Positions 47,701 through 59,149 of a stretch of DNA of 64,000 nt are shown here, piece by piece. A program made the translations under genes and the position numbers. The DNA comes from Folioceros fuciformis (taxonomy: Eukaryota; Anthocerotophyta; Anthocerotopsida; Anthocerotales): NCBI GenBank assembly GCA_049999805.1, contig JBNGIO010006060.1:1-64000 (forward strand), read 5' to 3'. How positions within the stretch are numbered: position 1 is the first letter of the stretch; every line of letters starts with the position of its first letter. The notes beneath the pieces are model-generated. The model was given only the letters and a program-made list of their open reading frames with translations. It made no database searches and had not been told where the DNA came from.

Positions 47701-50391
47701 ATCAGACCATATATTATTACTTGGTTATATATATAACATATGAATACTATTTTTTTTGTTGTATAGATATTTTGAAGATGAGCCCATAGAATTTAGCGTA
47801 TGAATGAAGGCACAGAAGCCTACCGAGATATTGCTGTTTCCCATTTAGCCTTTTGGGTGTCTCCCTGAAAAATTTGCGAAAGAAGAGCAAAAGGTTAGCC
47901 AGTTAGTTACGACTGGTAGTCTGAAACTATGCTTGAACTTGGGACCATGTAGTTTACAAACCATATGTGTGCCTCCCATCTGTTGGTGCGACTGTAGCAA
48001 TTCACTCCCTGAAACTGTGACTTACGAGATACCATCTTCCTTGATTGGGGTTGCAAGTCCTTTGGTGGGCAGCATTTGCCTTTGGCAAGGGCTTCCTTGT
48101 TGTCTTGCAACCAGGTTCTCTCCCTGATCGCATACCTTAGGTAGAAAGACAGATTTCCTGTCTTCTCCGCTGCTGCTAGGGGCGTTCCCGGCAGTCCGTT
48201 GAACAGATCAGCAGGAAGCCTGTTCCACTTAGATCGTGGACCTTTGCCTCGGCATGCGCTGCTACTCGGTGAAAGCGGCACTTCGATAAGCGAGGTGTGA
48301 GCTGGACGAACAGCTGGTAAAGGCCGGATATCATTGGCTTTCGGATCACTTGACTGTGACACCACCACATCGACATAGATAACCTGTAAAGCACGCGGAT
48401 ATTAAAATGTGACTCGACTAACTGTATTTCGAACCTCTGTCAGACTTGAATCAAACAGCAAAAACTGAGGATGATCAAACTCTGAAAGCTTGCCATGATT
48501 CTCAACCTCGACGAAACAAGAAAGTTATGATTGACAAACATTGAAGACAGTCACATCTTAGCGCCCTCACTTACAGCTAGAGGCTCAGGGTCATGTCATG
48601 TAAAGAAACTCATCATTTCCACGACAGAATATCTCAAGATACGTCAATTCTACATGCACCTACAGAGCTGCACAAGCTTGACAAGAGCGGAGCTGACTTA
48701 CATTCGATGATGAACTTTCCTGATCTTGTTCCAGAAGGTAGGGCCCTGTAGACGAGCTTGGATCCTACACATGTCGTTGAACAACACATATAAGAACATG
48801 GGTATGGGAAGTGTGAGATTTCCGTCAAGTGGAAACGGAGCACACCAGGCAGCAAGCTTAATGCTGTGCACGTGTATACAAATCCATCCTGGTGTCGCGA
48901 AAAACACTGGGCTATATATACATTGAATTGAAGAATTGCAGCTGGAAAGTCTCAATTGAATTTGTCCCAGAAAATCTGGTTACATACCCGTGAGTTGTGC
49001 AACTGGATTTCTCTGATGGGATACCGCTGCATCCCCACCTCTCCAACAGAGGATTGAGACGTGGCCTCTGAACTTGCGGCAGGGAATTCATACACCGTGT
49101 TCCCAGATCGGCGGCACCCGGATCGAGACCTCTTATTTGCCCATATGTGCGCAGTGTCATCTTCACGGTACGGCATAGCTTTCCCGTGAAGACCAAGGCG
49201 AATTGACGAGGACGAAGCATCGTCGTCGGATTGTCCCGCCTGCACAAGTAGTTATCAGTCAAGAAGATTCAGATTGGACGAACCTGAACTGAGTCATCCA
49301 TAAGCACTGAGACGTCAACGCCTGCAATATTTTATTTTAAGCTTAAGACAGCAGTCATGATGCAAGCTCCCGAGCTAGTAGTGAAATGCATGGTCCTGAC
49401 AGCTCCATGAACTTAGGGCAGTAGAAATGCATGGTCATGAAGTTAGGCCATTTCACGACTGACTGTTAAAAGCAAGCTAAAGTGCGCTGCAAATCACAAA
49501 TTAGCACGTGAGCCACCAGACCTTAACAACGTCATTCTGCGGACGCTTCCACGGGCCAGCGCCAGCGGCTGGTAGAGATCCTCCTCCAAGGGGCTTTGGA
49601 GCTGTCGTTGCAGGGGATCCGGGGCTAGTTCGGCTGAGCATCGGGGCACGATAATCTTCTCTCCTCACTGCGCGCAGTTTGGCCAGGGCAAACGATCAGC
49701 AGAGAATCATTAGCAGGCCTTTGCAGGGCAAAGCAATCCAAGATCGGCCTGAACTAGGCAGGAGGAAGCAGATACTGCAGGCTTTACCTCGTGCGGAAGC
49801 TGGAGGGTGGGGATCCGCCCCGGGGTGAACCGCTGGTACTCGACGTGGCCCAGATGTGGGTGGAGGGTGCTCGGCAGGAAGGGGGAGTTGTGGAATGGAG
49901 AGTGGAGCGAGAGGATTTTGATGGGAATCTGCTGCTGGCGCCCTCAGATCTCTGCGTTCTGGTGGAGTGACCACAAGCGGGGAAAAAGGAGGGAGGGGTA
50001 CAGATGGCACGGGCACAGACTCGGGCGCTGATGTCGGCTCCGGGGACGGCTGGCGCAGCAAAAGGCGAGCACGCTCTCGCGCCCGATCTTTCGTCATATC
50101 ACACAAGGAAGCTTGAGGTTGTGGGGGAAGTGCTTTTGTAATATGTTTACCTTGGGGATGCTTCCTTGGCGTCCAGACTTGAAGGCGGCTCCAAGGTCGG
50201 GCGCGCATGATGGCCACTCCCTGCCTCCGTCGAGCTTCCCATGCCGCAATGCGGCGATCGTTTTCGTCCGGCTGCAAATTCAAGTCCACTGCGCTATGCA
50301 GCCGGCGTAGAGCATCCGCAACAGGACCGGCTGTAACCGCCGCCGCTGCCGTGGGTCTCACTGTCGGCTGCTGCTTCCTGATTCGAGCCAT
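44728..50391 (-). CDS. AP2-A: divergent double-AP2-domain protein with a C-terminal SPKK-type repeat array
   Basis: Thirteen exons (50391-49788, 49667-49522, 49239-48988, 48764-48702, 48383-47962, 47864-47824, 47639-47609, 47372-47285, 47081-46933, 46842-46792, 46641-46529, 46441-46352, 46274-44728) join in frame to 1198 residues. The N-terminus carries an EAR-like VDLNLQP (near residue 36) and a Pro-rich stretch. A block of about 65 residues (DLFNGLPG ... CCPPKD) precedes AP2 repeat 1 (SQFQGVNCYSRTNRWEAHIW, GKQQYLG, AARHYDRGSLKFRG). The linker and AP2 repeat 2 (FFGIRF ... WKAEYKI ... HDTEEEAARAYDI) follow. Exon 13 holds about 16 repeats of 15 residues with SPKK-like cores, then KKSRYWRP at the end. 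AP2 proteins are nuclear DNA-binding regulators; DLN motifs recruit TOPLESS co-repressors. Two AP2 repeats place it in the AP2 class; the sub-clade is unclear because repeat 2 has lost the YRGV core. It is paralogous to AP2-B. Confidence 0.85.
45185..45945 (-). repeat. 45-bp coding tandem repeat (15-residue units) in AP2-A exon 13
   Basis: About 16-17 units with consensus KKNAANTPAPLRVSP are translated on the minus strand. The SPKK, SSKK, SLKK or NPKK core occurs once per unit. Because the period is a multiple of three, other frames also stay open: plus-strand frames at 44957-45637 and 45336-45830 and a second minus-strand frame at 45128-45874. These are shadows of the repeat and not separate genes. 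Confidence 0.92.
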
Positions 50392-52920
50392 CTTCCCTTA
50401 CTGATATTGGGAGCTGCGCAGTCAGGTCAACACTAATGTTAGCAAAGGCAATTTGTTCAGGCTGTCTTCCCCTGATAACTCCACTCACGACCTCCCAGCA
50501 GGAAAGGCACGGAATTCGAGGCTACCTGACGCTCCCAAGCGAGTGCGAACAGATCCGGAAAGCTGGAGCGCGACCACGGGAGTGAAAGAAGCCTGATGCA
50601 ATAGATAAGATCAAGGGAGCAATGAGCTGCTTGCTATGGCTCGAAACAGAAGGCTGGGAGTAGAACTTCAGGACCTCACAGTTTCATCAGCGAGCTGTGT
50701 AGGCGAATTCCTTACCGCCGCAGAGCGCAGTTGGCCGAGGAATGCTGGGTGTTCGAGCAGGATGTGGAAGCTTTAAGCAGTGCGTCGCAGACCGGTGATG
50801 GAGGAGCTCGGGCCCGCTGAGCTCGGGGGAGCTCAACGGCAGAGCTTCAGAGTGACGGGGGAGCGGGAAGGAGAGACAGAAGGGCCTTCAAGGTCCCAAA
50901 TGAGAGGAGAGAGGAGCGAGGAGAGAGAGAGAGAGTCGTGCTGGGAGAAAGAATGTACGAAATTCACCCAGCGGTTAAATGCCACACTAAGGCTCATATC
51001 ACAAACAAGCCAGTTAAGTTAATCTAGCGATGTCCAGTACCCACAGCTACGACACGTTCGGGCAGCGGGCAGGCCAATGACGCAGTTTTCCGGTACTGCG
51101 CCCTCCAGGGGAGTGGAGACGGTTAGAGGAAGGGCCCGCCTGTCCGAACCGGGACAATGGGCCCTTAAATCCTCTGCGTGATCATGGCGCAGTATCTGGA
51201 CACTGCGTCATCAAACTGCGACCGGCGACGGGGCAGGCTCAGAACGGGACGGGCGGGACAGGCGGGGACGGGAAGGACACCCCTGGGAAACGGGCACAAA
51301 CAGGATTTCCTCCATGTTCAACGGCACGGGACAGAGATGGCATCACTATGGATGCAGGGCATATTCCGAGCCCAGGCTCCTCAGCGTAATGATGTAGGCA
51401 CCCCTCAGCAACATCATGTGCAAGGGATGCAGCCAGTTCATCACCGGCCAGCCACCGCAGTGGTTTGCTTATGACGGCAAGCCACGATGCGCATTATCTG
51501 GAGTCCAGTCCGTGCGCTGGCCTCAAGACAGACGAACGCAGCTGCAACTGGTGAGAAATCCTTCCCAGGTTCACGAAACTGGCTGGTGAGCAGCTTTCCC
51601 AGGCTCTAGCATGCAAACTGGCGTACTGCATTGGTATGTACGTTCATACATGGATAGAGAAACCCCAAGGGTGCCTTCCCATTCCTTCAAGTCCCGAATC
51701 GCAGTCATCCATTCATGTCAGGCCTCGTCCTCGAGTTGCTTCAAGTGACAACATTGCTGCCGGCTATGCGAGGTTAGATTCCGATGTGGTTCCAAGGTTT
51801 TCACTCGTTGGATAAAGTTGGGACGGAACCAAGCGATGCTGAGCAGAGGCTCGGGCTCCCACGTAAGAATAGAAATGATCAAGCACTTGAGCCGGCTAAG
51901 AGCAGTCACATCTCCTAGCTGCTTAATTTTCAATGACAAGGCGAGTGGCTGTAGGCAGAGCCTCGCGCTGCTCAGTGCTATACGCCGCGTGAAGATGCAA
52001 GCGGCAGGTTTGTATCTTGCAGGGGACGGCTGCATTCATTAACCTCGTACACGGTTTCTAGCGCTCGGCCACCGCGGAAGGATGAGTTAAAGAAAAAGGA
52101 TGAGCTTGAAGGCGTTGATGACCGTACAGTGTACACTCTACCCAGGAGTCCCGTCCTGGTCGAGTTGCGTGCATGACCCTGGACCCTAAAGCTGAATCGG
52201 AACAGGCCCGTCGCTTACCACTCCTTGCCCAGCTGTAGCTGAAGGAGTGGACTTCAGAAGCGGCCGATAGCTGAGCTTAACACCTTGTTGGCAGGCTCGA
52301 CTGCCCACGAAAACGGGCACTTCTTCTAGCTGTTTGGAGAGATTGTCGCCAGCGAACGCCTAAATGCTGCCCTACAACCTGGCATAGCTGCAGACTCATG
52401 ACAGTGCTTGTCGATCGCGAAAATGCACACATGCTAGGATCCAGACATTTGCAACTCGATCTGTAATTCCAGATGGAGTTTATCATTTGTCCGCGCTAAA
52501 GAACTCTGCATAAGCAGACGGCAAGTTTGCAGAGTGCGATCCCACATTGACACTTGCAATGCGAGTCAGGAGTCCGAGCGCAAAAATCAATATCCACTGG
52601 AACCTGTGGAGCGTACGCTCCACAGCTTCCAACGAGCCCGAGCCCAAACCATTTTACAAGGTTGGGAAATCCTGCAGCTAAACTTGTTTCCAGCCCGGAA
52701 CTGGAATTGTGCATTCGGCAAAGCTGCACTCTCTAACGCGAGCCTGCATGTGGGAGACAGACCCACGCGCCATGATCGTGATTAGGGAAAAGGCAAGCCC
52801 GAACAATGCGTTGGAGCCAGCAGACTGTGGAGGCATTCATGCCAAGCTCAAACATCCACCCAAACATGAAAATGAAAACAGTTTCAACGGAAGGCAGCAA
52901 TATAAATCATACAATCATGA
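50392..52920. other. Intergenic stretch, related in sequence to 55.9-57.8 kb
   Basis: It holds the AP2-A promoter region and the DNA downstream of gene C. Several blocks match the stretch 55.9-57.8 kb in the same order (about 51380/56200, 51945/56697, 52090/56845, 52730/57585). A short GA run is at 50925-50935. Open frames such as 51178-51474 are not supported as genes. Confidence 0.65.
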
Positions 52921-52921
52921 T

Positions 52922-53815
52922 CTATATGCATCGTAGATCTGGAAAACGCGTTGCAGCTGGCAGCATGCATACCTAGCCATGGAAGCAAGGTCGTGGTTTG
53001 TACAGATATGGAAAAAAGCCAAGTACGCACCTTCAGCAGGCGAAGAAGAAGAGGAAGAAGAAGCTCCCCCGGAAGTAGAAGAAGAATCTCCTCCAGAAGA
53101 AGAAGAGGGAGAAGTATTCCCTTCAGAAGAAGACGAAGAGGAAGAAGAATCTTCTCGAGCCTCATCAGATCCTTCCTCGGAGGTGGTAGGCGGGGCGTCC
53201 GGAGCCGGATCCTCAGCAGGTGGAGGTGCAAGAGCTGGAGCCTGTGGTACAAAACTTACAAGCAGAAGTCAAATGAGCAGCCCGCTGGGATACAAAGAGG
53301 CAGCCAGCTTCGGAACGGGTACTGCTGATGGAGTCTGCCAGGTAGCCAAGGGAGACCGTAGCCCTTACCTCTGCCAGGCTCATCGTTGTAAAAAACACTG
53401 CGACTTCGTCGGGTGTAAGGACGTTACGAAAGTACGTCCGGTATGCTATCTCCATCGGGTCGGGGTGCTCGACCTGAATCCTTGCTCGCTTCTCGGAGGC
53501 TGCCCGGATACGCCACCGAGTGGTGGCGTCATGAACGGCCATTGCAGCATCAGACTGGGCCTGCAGCTCCAGCCGCGTCCGCGAGGATCCTTCTTTCTGA
53601 TCCCGCATCGGAATGAGCAGAGGCGCCGCCGCTTCCTTGCTCTTGACCTCTTGCTTCAGCAAGGGCACTGCGGCGGTGGCGCCCAGTAATTCTGTTGGAC
53701 ATCCACTTGCTCCCAGAAGAGGGTGCGGTTCCCGTGCACGTGGACGTCGTAGAGTTGTTCGGTTGGGTGCATCCTTCCTCTCCATATCCTTCTCCGCCTT
53801 CAGGCTTTTGCCCAT
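52922..53815 (-). CDS. Gene C: unknown protein with Ser-rich acidic tail, paralogue of gene D
   Basis: The most likely model is exon 1 53815-53369, exon 2 53241-53031 and a short exon 3 52938-52922, joined in frame to 224 residues. Reading through the second donor instead would end at a stop near 52913. The N-terminus is basic (MGKSLKAEKDMERK), the middle is Arg/Ala/Glu-rich with WRIRAASEKRARIQ, then comes a hydrophobic segment (YFRNVLTPDEVAVFFTTMSLAEV), and exon 2 is Pro-rich followed by runs of Ser mixed with Glu/Asp/Gly. No known domain is recognised. Gene D at 57.85-58.59 kb has the same exon plan, a matching 5'UTR intron region, and the same Ser-run ending. It lies upstream of AP2-A on the same strand. 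Function unknown. Confidence 0.45.
53035..53175. repeat. GAA/CTT-rich polypurine tract
   Basis: The plus strand is a long purine-rich GAAGAAGAGG-type run; on the minus strand it encodes the Ser runs of gene C. It is low-complexity, so protein translated from either strand looks open by composition alone. Confidence 0.8.
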
Positions 53816-54299
53816 CCTGCAAACAAGCCAAGGTGATGAGCAAGCAGCGTGTCCACAGAGAGCTCGATCTGGCTCATACACAGCTAAGTCAGACCCTACA
53901 CAAGTAACATCCTTGGAACTCACAATGCAAACAGCAGGAGCATGGCAAGCGCCAAGGTTCAGCAAAGATGGAGTGTTCAACACAGAGCTACGGGCCGATT
54001 GCAGATTCGAAGTGCAGAAGGATATGGGGTTGCGAAGGAGGCACTTGCAAACTCCAAGATACCCGTTACCGGAGGTGGCGCTTGAGCTTGGAAAGCACTG
54101 GCGCAGCGAACGCCGTAGCAACTCCCCCTGTGCGGCCGAGCTCCCGTCCCGCCCCGTCCCGTCGCGGAGGTTTCTCCCACCAGCTCTCCCCTCCCTTTCG
54201 TCCCTCTGGGCAGCCCGCGTCCCCTTACGGAAGACAGAGACTGCTCCCCACCCGGGCTTCACCTTCCTTCACCCACATCGCCGGCCGCTAGTCATGTGT

Positions 54300-54650
54300 T
54301 TGCATTATGCGTATAATAAAAATACTTATATATAAGTAGATGATATAGCTCGTTATATGATCCGTTCAATCTGGGTAACCTAATGAGGAAGTAGGTTAGG
54401 CTAACACATATTAGTTATTTTAATTTTAATATATATTCATGTAAGCATATACTTTGCACATGACTATTGAGTGAAGCACTCGAACTCTCACATCTCTAAT
54501 GGTCAAAATATAATTAAAAATAATTAAAAATTTATAGGTTATTAAGAAAAATAAGAAACCATGGTTTGTGTCTTGACGCAACTACAACTACAAAAACAAT
54601 TGTATGTAATATACTCAACGTACATAGCGTTCTGCATTGTGGGTTATATA
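54300..54650. other. AT-rich spacer
   Basis: Strong drop in GC upstream of gene C. No gene seen. It separates the C unit from the 40-bp satellite. Confidence 0.6.
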
Positions 54651-54654
54651 TGCC

Positions 54655-55350
54655 CATGCTACATGGTCTGAGATGATTGGAGATTTGCTCTAGGTCACGT
54701 TATCATTGCACATGGCCAAGTTACATGGTTTGAGAGATTATCGTAGATTGCACGTGGTCATATTAAGTGGTTTGCGATGATCGTAGATTGCACATGGCCA
54801 TGTTACGTAGTCTCCAATGATCGTAGATTGCACATAGCCCTATTATGCATGGTTTGCGAGATTATCGTAGATTGCAGGTGGTCATATTACATGGTGTGCG
54901 ATGATCGTAGATTGCACATGGCCATGTTACGTAGCCTCCAATGATTGTAGATTGCACATAGCCATGTTACGTGGTCTGCGATGGTCGTAGATTGCACATA
55001 GCCATGTTACGTGGTTTGCGATGGTCGTAGATTGCACATAGCCATGTTACGTGGTTTGCGATGATCCTAGATTGCACATAGCCATGTTATGTGGTCTGCG
55101 ATGATCGTTGATTGCACATAGCCATGTTACGTGATTTGCGATGATCGTAGATTGCACATAGCCATGTTACGTGNNNNNNNNNNTTACGTGATTTGCGATG
55201 ATCGTAGATTGCACATAGCCATGTTACGTGGTTTGCAATGTTCGTAGATTGCACCCGGTCATGTTACGTGGTCTGGTCTGCGATGATTGTAGATTGCATG
55301 TGGCCATGTTATGTAGTTTGTGATGATTGTAAATTGTACATAGTCATATT
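54655..55350. repeat. 40-bp satellite array
   Basis: Units of 40 bp (for example 'tttgcgatgatcgtagattg' plus 'cacatagccatgttacgtgg') repeat about 17 times, most regular between 54900 and 55250 and more diverged at both ends. Ten N at 55174-55183 interrupt it, so the true copy number is unknown. Non-coding. Confidence 0.93.
55174..55183. other. Assembly gap (10 N) in the satellite
   Basis: Ten N inside the 40-bp array; probably a collapsed or scaffolded repeat. Confidence 0.97.
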
Positions 55351-57845
55351 TCGACGTCAACTTCCCATACTACCTAATATGTTTGAACGGAGAACGGAGA
55401 TTCATCAAAACCACGTGTCACATAGCTTTGTGGATGTTCAGCGATTAAAGCTGCACATAGCTTATAGGGTTTCAATGTCGAAGTTACGAACAACTCAATT
55501 TCAGGGTTTAGGGCAAGCTGCATATGTTTTGCACTTGACACACTCACAAAAGATGTCCAAAAAGAGATGTACTACTATGCCTATATGTCCTTGCTAGAAC
55601 CACATGCTCTTACATATATGGTGTCCGACAAAGAGGTTTGTACATACACAAGGCCTTGGTCTATACTTCAGTGGTTAAAAATAATATTTATCTGATTAAA
55701 TATTCCATACGGAGCGAGTAAATATCCATTCTGGCAGTGCAACTTGGACAGCAGTGCATATATGTATGTGCAGGCCGGCTCTCTGCTTTGCATCACATCC
55801 GTTTCTTGGACTAGCCCTGGGTCGGCGCCCGGGCTGTTCTGTACCTATGTGGGGAAAATATCTTGCCCCAGTGCATACAGCGGGCAGAGGGCAGAGGGCA
55901 GAGGGCAGCGGGCAGCGGGAATCCAATGAGTCAGTTTTCTTACACGGCTTTCCAGCGTACAATCGACGCAGCTCGAGGAGGGACCCGGGCTGTCAGGAGC
56001 GACACACTGCGGGCCCTGGGGCCCTTAACGTACCGCATGATTATCCTCCTGCCAGGAAGACAGGAGGGGAAAGGGACCATGGCGGGAAGGGACGGCCCAG
56101 CACGGGATGGGATGGGCCTGGGAACTGGCGACATCTGCAAGGCCCAAGAGGCCACGGGTACTGGGAGCCCTCCACGCGACGCAGCAGCAGCTGCTCAACA
56201 GCGTAATGCAGTAAACCACCCCTCAACGCTTCCTGCACATCCTGGGATTCCAGGGGGGTTTGTTCACTCTACCAAGCCACCGTCCGTCCCGTTCCAGGGT
56301 TCCGGCTCTGCACTGGCTACCGGCCTCGGGACAGGCGCACGAAGCCGCACCCGCACCTGGTAAGTGGCGTTTTCAGACTCTTCCATGCAGACGGGAGTGC
56401 CCACAGTCTTCAGCGTTCAAGCCATCTCCGAATTCCAGCCATCTCACACCACTTGGCACGATCTCAACGAACGCAACCATGCGAACACATCTCGGCTGGC
56501 GATGCGAGCTCACATCCGGATGTGCAGTATGAACAGTACATACTGTTACCAAGGTTTTCAACTGTGGGAGGATGTCGGCGAGGAATCAAGCGACGTCGCC
56601 TGAAAACCGTTGTCCGGCTCCCGCGTGAGAGTACCATTAATTACGCACGTGAGTGAGGCCATCACTTCCCACACCCGCTTAACTTTTGAAAGGAGAGTGA
56701 GTGGCTGTAAACAGAGCCCCGCGCTGCTGGGACCTGTACACCGGTTAAAGAGCCGGGCCTGGCTGGGGCCAGCACGGACACCCGCACCGCTCAAATCTCG
56801 CTGTACTTTCTGGCCTGGAGCCCCGCTCGAGTTGAGGAATGGATGAGCTTGAAGGCGGGCCAGGAGCCCCGCATTGTACTTCTTTGCAGTTGGAGTTGGA
56901 CCCGGGCAAAAGCTACATCAGGGCAAGCTCTGCGATGCCGTCTTCTGTCCCGACATCGGCCCCTGTCAGCGGTCTGGTGCTCTGGTAGACATAAGCAGCG
57001 GCCTTCACTTCCAACTCGCAACTTGCCACGGCACGTCAGGAGTATTGTACTTTCTGCCGAGGTGCGAGATGACCCACCGTGCCCCTCACTCTTGGGGATA
57101 GACTGGCTGAGTTTACCCGACGCGTGTCCCTGAGTCCAGGTCATAAATTACACCTGTGTGGAATCTGTCGGGCTGCAGCGGCCAGGGGTCAGGGGCATGG
57201 CCGTATGGAGGGTCGACCGCGCTGAGCTTTCATTAATTTGCTCTGATTCTTAAGACAGTCTCGCAGTGTGGACGATGTACGTCATTCGGGCTGCAAGTGG
57301 AACTGCGAAGTCATGTTGCCGGTTTACCCAGCTAGCGGGTGCTTATTGCTGTGAAGAGTTCCTGGAAGAGTGGGAGCTCGACTGTGGAAGAGGGGGACGC
57401 AAGGATACTGTGCATTACATTAGCTAGAGTCATCAAAAAACGAAGTTTGATTGAGCGCTGTCAACCCGCACCAGCACTTGTAAGTCATGCCTTAAACAAA
57501 CACTAGTTTTGCAAAATCGCGAGCCGTTCGTTCCTTGTTCCAGCTCGGGGACCCGAGACTGGAATTGCACACTCCACATTACTGCCTAAAGCGAGCCTGC
57601 GTGCGGGAGGGAGACACAGGGATCATGATTAGAGATATACAACAATCCAGCATACACCCCTTCAGACAGAGGCCGCAGACAGTGGAGCCACTCATACCAA
57701 GCTCACAAATACAATCAGCCACTGGATCCACCTAAACGTCTTCAAAAAAGTTTCCAAGCTTATCATCACGACCACATGGCCTTGAAAGCGTGCAGCATCA
57801 ACCATACCAGTTAGCCATGGAAGCAAGCTCAGGGATGGACCAGTC
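55350..57845. other. Intergenic stretch, duplicate of the 50.9-52.9 kb region
   Basis: No gene supported. From about 55.9 kb onward it carries diverged copies of blocks from 50.9-52.9 kb, in the same order and orientation relative to gene D as those blocks have to gene C. A short hexamer repeat (gcagagg)n is at about 55882-55910. Confidence 0.65.
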
Positions 57846-58589
57846 ATGGAAACAGCCTAAAGAACGAACCTTCAGAAGAAGACGAAGAGGAGCTTTCCTG
57901 TCCTCGTCTAGGTTCATGAGAGCCTCCCTGATTGGTCGTGGCCAGGGTGGTCGGGGCCGGAAGTTGACGGTGAGGACGGGGACGAGCCGGATCCTGCACA
58001 ACAACAGAGGAAATGGAGAAATCAGTGCCGTGTCGAAGAAGCGGCCAGCCACAGTACCGGTACTGGTACTGCTGGTGCTGTCCGGAAACTAGCCAGGTAG
58101 CCTTACCTGTGCTGCATCATTTTGGGACTCGCCCAACCTCCGTAGAAAAACCCAGGCAACACTGGCGTGGACGGCATTACTCGTCTGGTATTCAGGAATC
58201 CCGTTGGAGTGCACTGACGTGGTGTGGTCCCCGGCCTGAAGGAGCAGCCTAGCGCGCCTGGAATTGCTAGCCCAATTTCTCCAAAAAGATTCCATCTCAT
58301 CAACGTCTGTTGGCTCATAAGCCACGACCTCCAGCTGCGGGGCCCGGGGCTGGGGCTGGGGCTGGGACTGGGGCTGGGACTGGGACTGGGACTGGGGCTG
58401 CGGCTGCGGCTGCGACGGCACCGGTACCGGCACCGGTACCGGTGCTTCCGCCTGCTGCTGAATGATCAGACTCAGAACTCTTGTCGTTACCTCTTCAAGT
58501 GACAGGGCCTCCGCGACGTGATCCACTGGACTCTGTGGGGACGGCGGGGGAGCCACAGGAGGATGGCTACGGCGTGGTCGTCGTGCCAT
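57846..58589 (-). CDS. Gene D: unknown Pro/Gln/Ser-rich protein, paralogue of gene C
   Basis: Exon 1 is 58589-58107 (161 codons) and exon 2 starts at 57993. If the possible donor at 57869 is not used, exon 2 reads to a TGA near 57846. The N-terminus is MARRPRRSHPP. Next come PVPVPV and (PQ/SQ)n runs, and a segment DVDEMESFWRNWASNSRRARLLLQ that looks helical. Exon 2 is Pro/Arg-rich and ends in a Ser run (QESSSSSSSEG) as in gene C. The exon 1 donor, the exon 2 acceptor and the upstream region align with gene C, but the exon 1 proteins have diverged strongly. No known domain. The 5' upstream match to gene C includes a likely 5'UTR intron acceptor just before the ATG in C. Confidence 0.45.
58343..58440 (+). 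repeat. G-rich hexanucleotide repeat (GGGGCT/GGGACT)n
   Basis: Ten or more six-base units are followed by CGGCTG units and a GGTACC-type palindromic run. They encode the Gln-Pro, Gln-Ser and Pro-Val repeats of gene D on the minus strand. The plus strand has many runs of three or four G at regular spacing. Confidence 0.88.
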
Positions 58590-59149
58590 CGCTGTTACGT
58601 AGCCTGAGAAACAGGCCGAGGTCAAGAGCTTTACAACACTACCGATCGAGCTCGATCCTGTGCAAACACAAAATACAGACTCTACACAGCATGCTCACTC
58701 GTGCATAACATCCTTGGAACTGGCACTACAAGCAGCAAGATGGCATGTATCAGCGCTCAGCAAGTTTGAAGTAAGAGGAATGTGCAAAGGAGAGGCCATA
58801 TTCAAAGGCGCGTGCAGGTGAAGCTGGGTAAGAAGCTGCAGGGCGCTGGCAAACAGCAAGCCACCCTTCACCTGCAGTTGGTGGCGCTTGCAAGCAAAAG
58901 CAAAATCCAGGGACTCGGTAGCAGCGCCCTCTGCACGCTCCAGCTGCCTCCGCGAACTTGTGTCGTGTCTTCGTTCGCTCCCGGTAACAGCCCTCCTGTT
59001 ATCGAATACCTCTCCCGTCCTCTCAGTCTCTGGACAACCCTGAGAAGTTTTCAGAGAGTTTTCTTTTTCTACGCAAAACTTAATTTATGTGCGTTATGTC
59101 AACGATATCTGGCTTACATCAAGCACACCTATATTTCTAATGTAGTATA

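Noticed and set aside
53213-54262. Single 349-residue minus-strand open frame over gene C
   Set aside because: The part upstream of 53815 has low similarity to the D copy as protein but matches as DNA, including an intron acceptor before ATG 53815. The part after 53369 reads into an intron that the C/D comparison supports.
54655-55350. CRISPR-like or tRNA-like periodic array
   Set aside because: All 40 bases of each unit are repeated, so there are no spacers, and no cloverleaf can be drawn.
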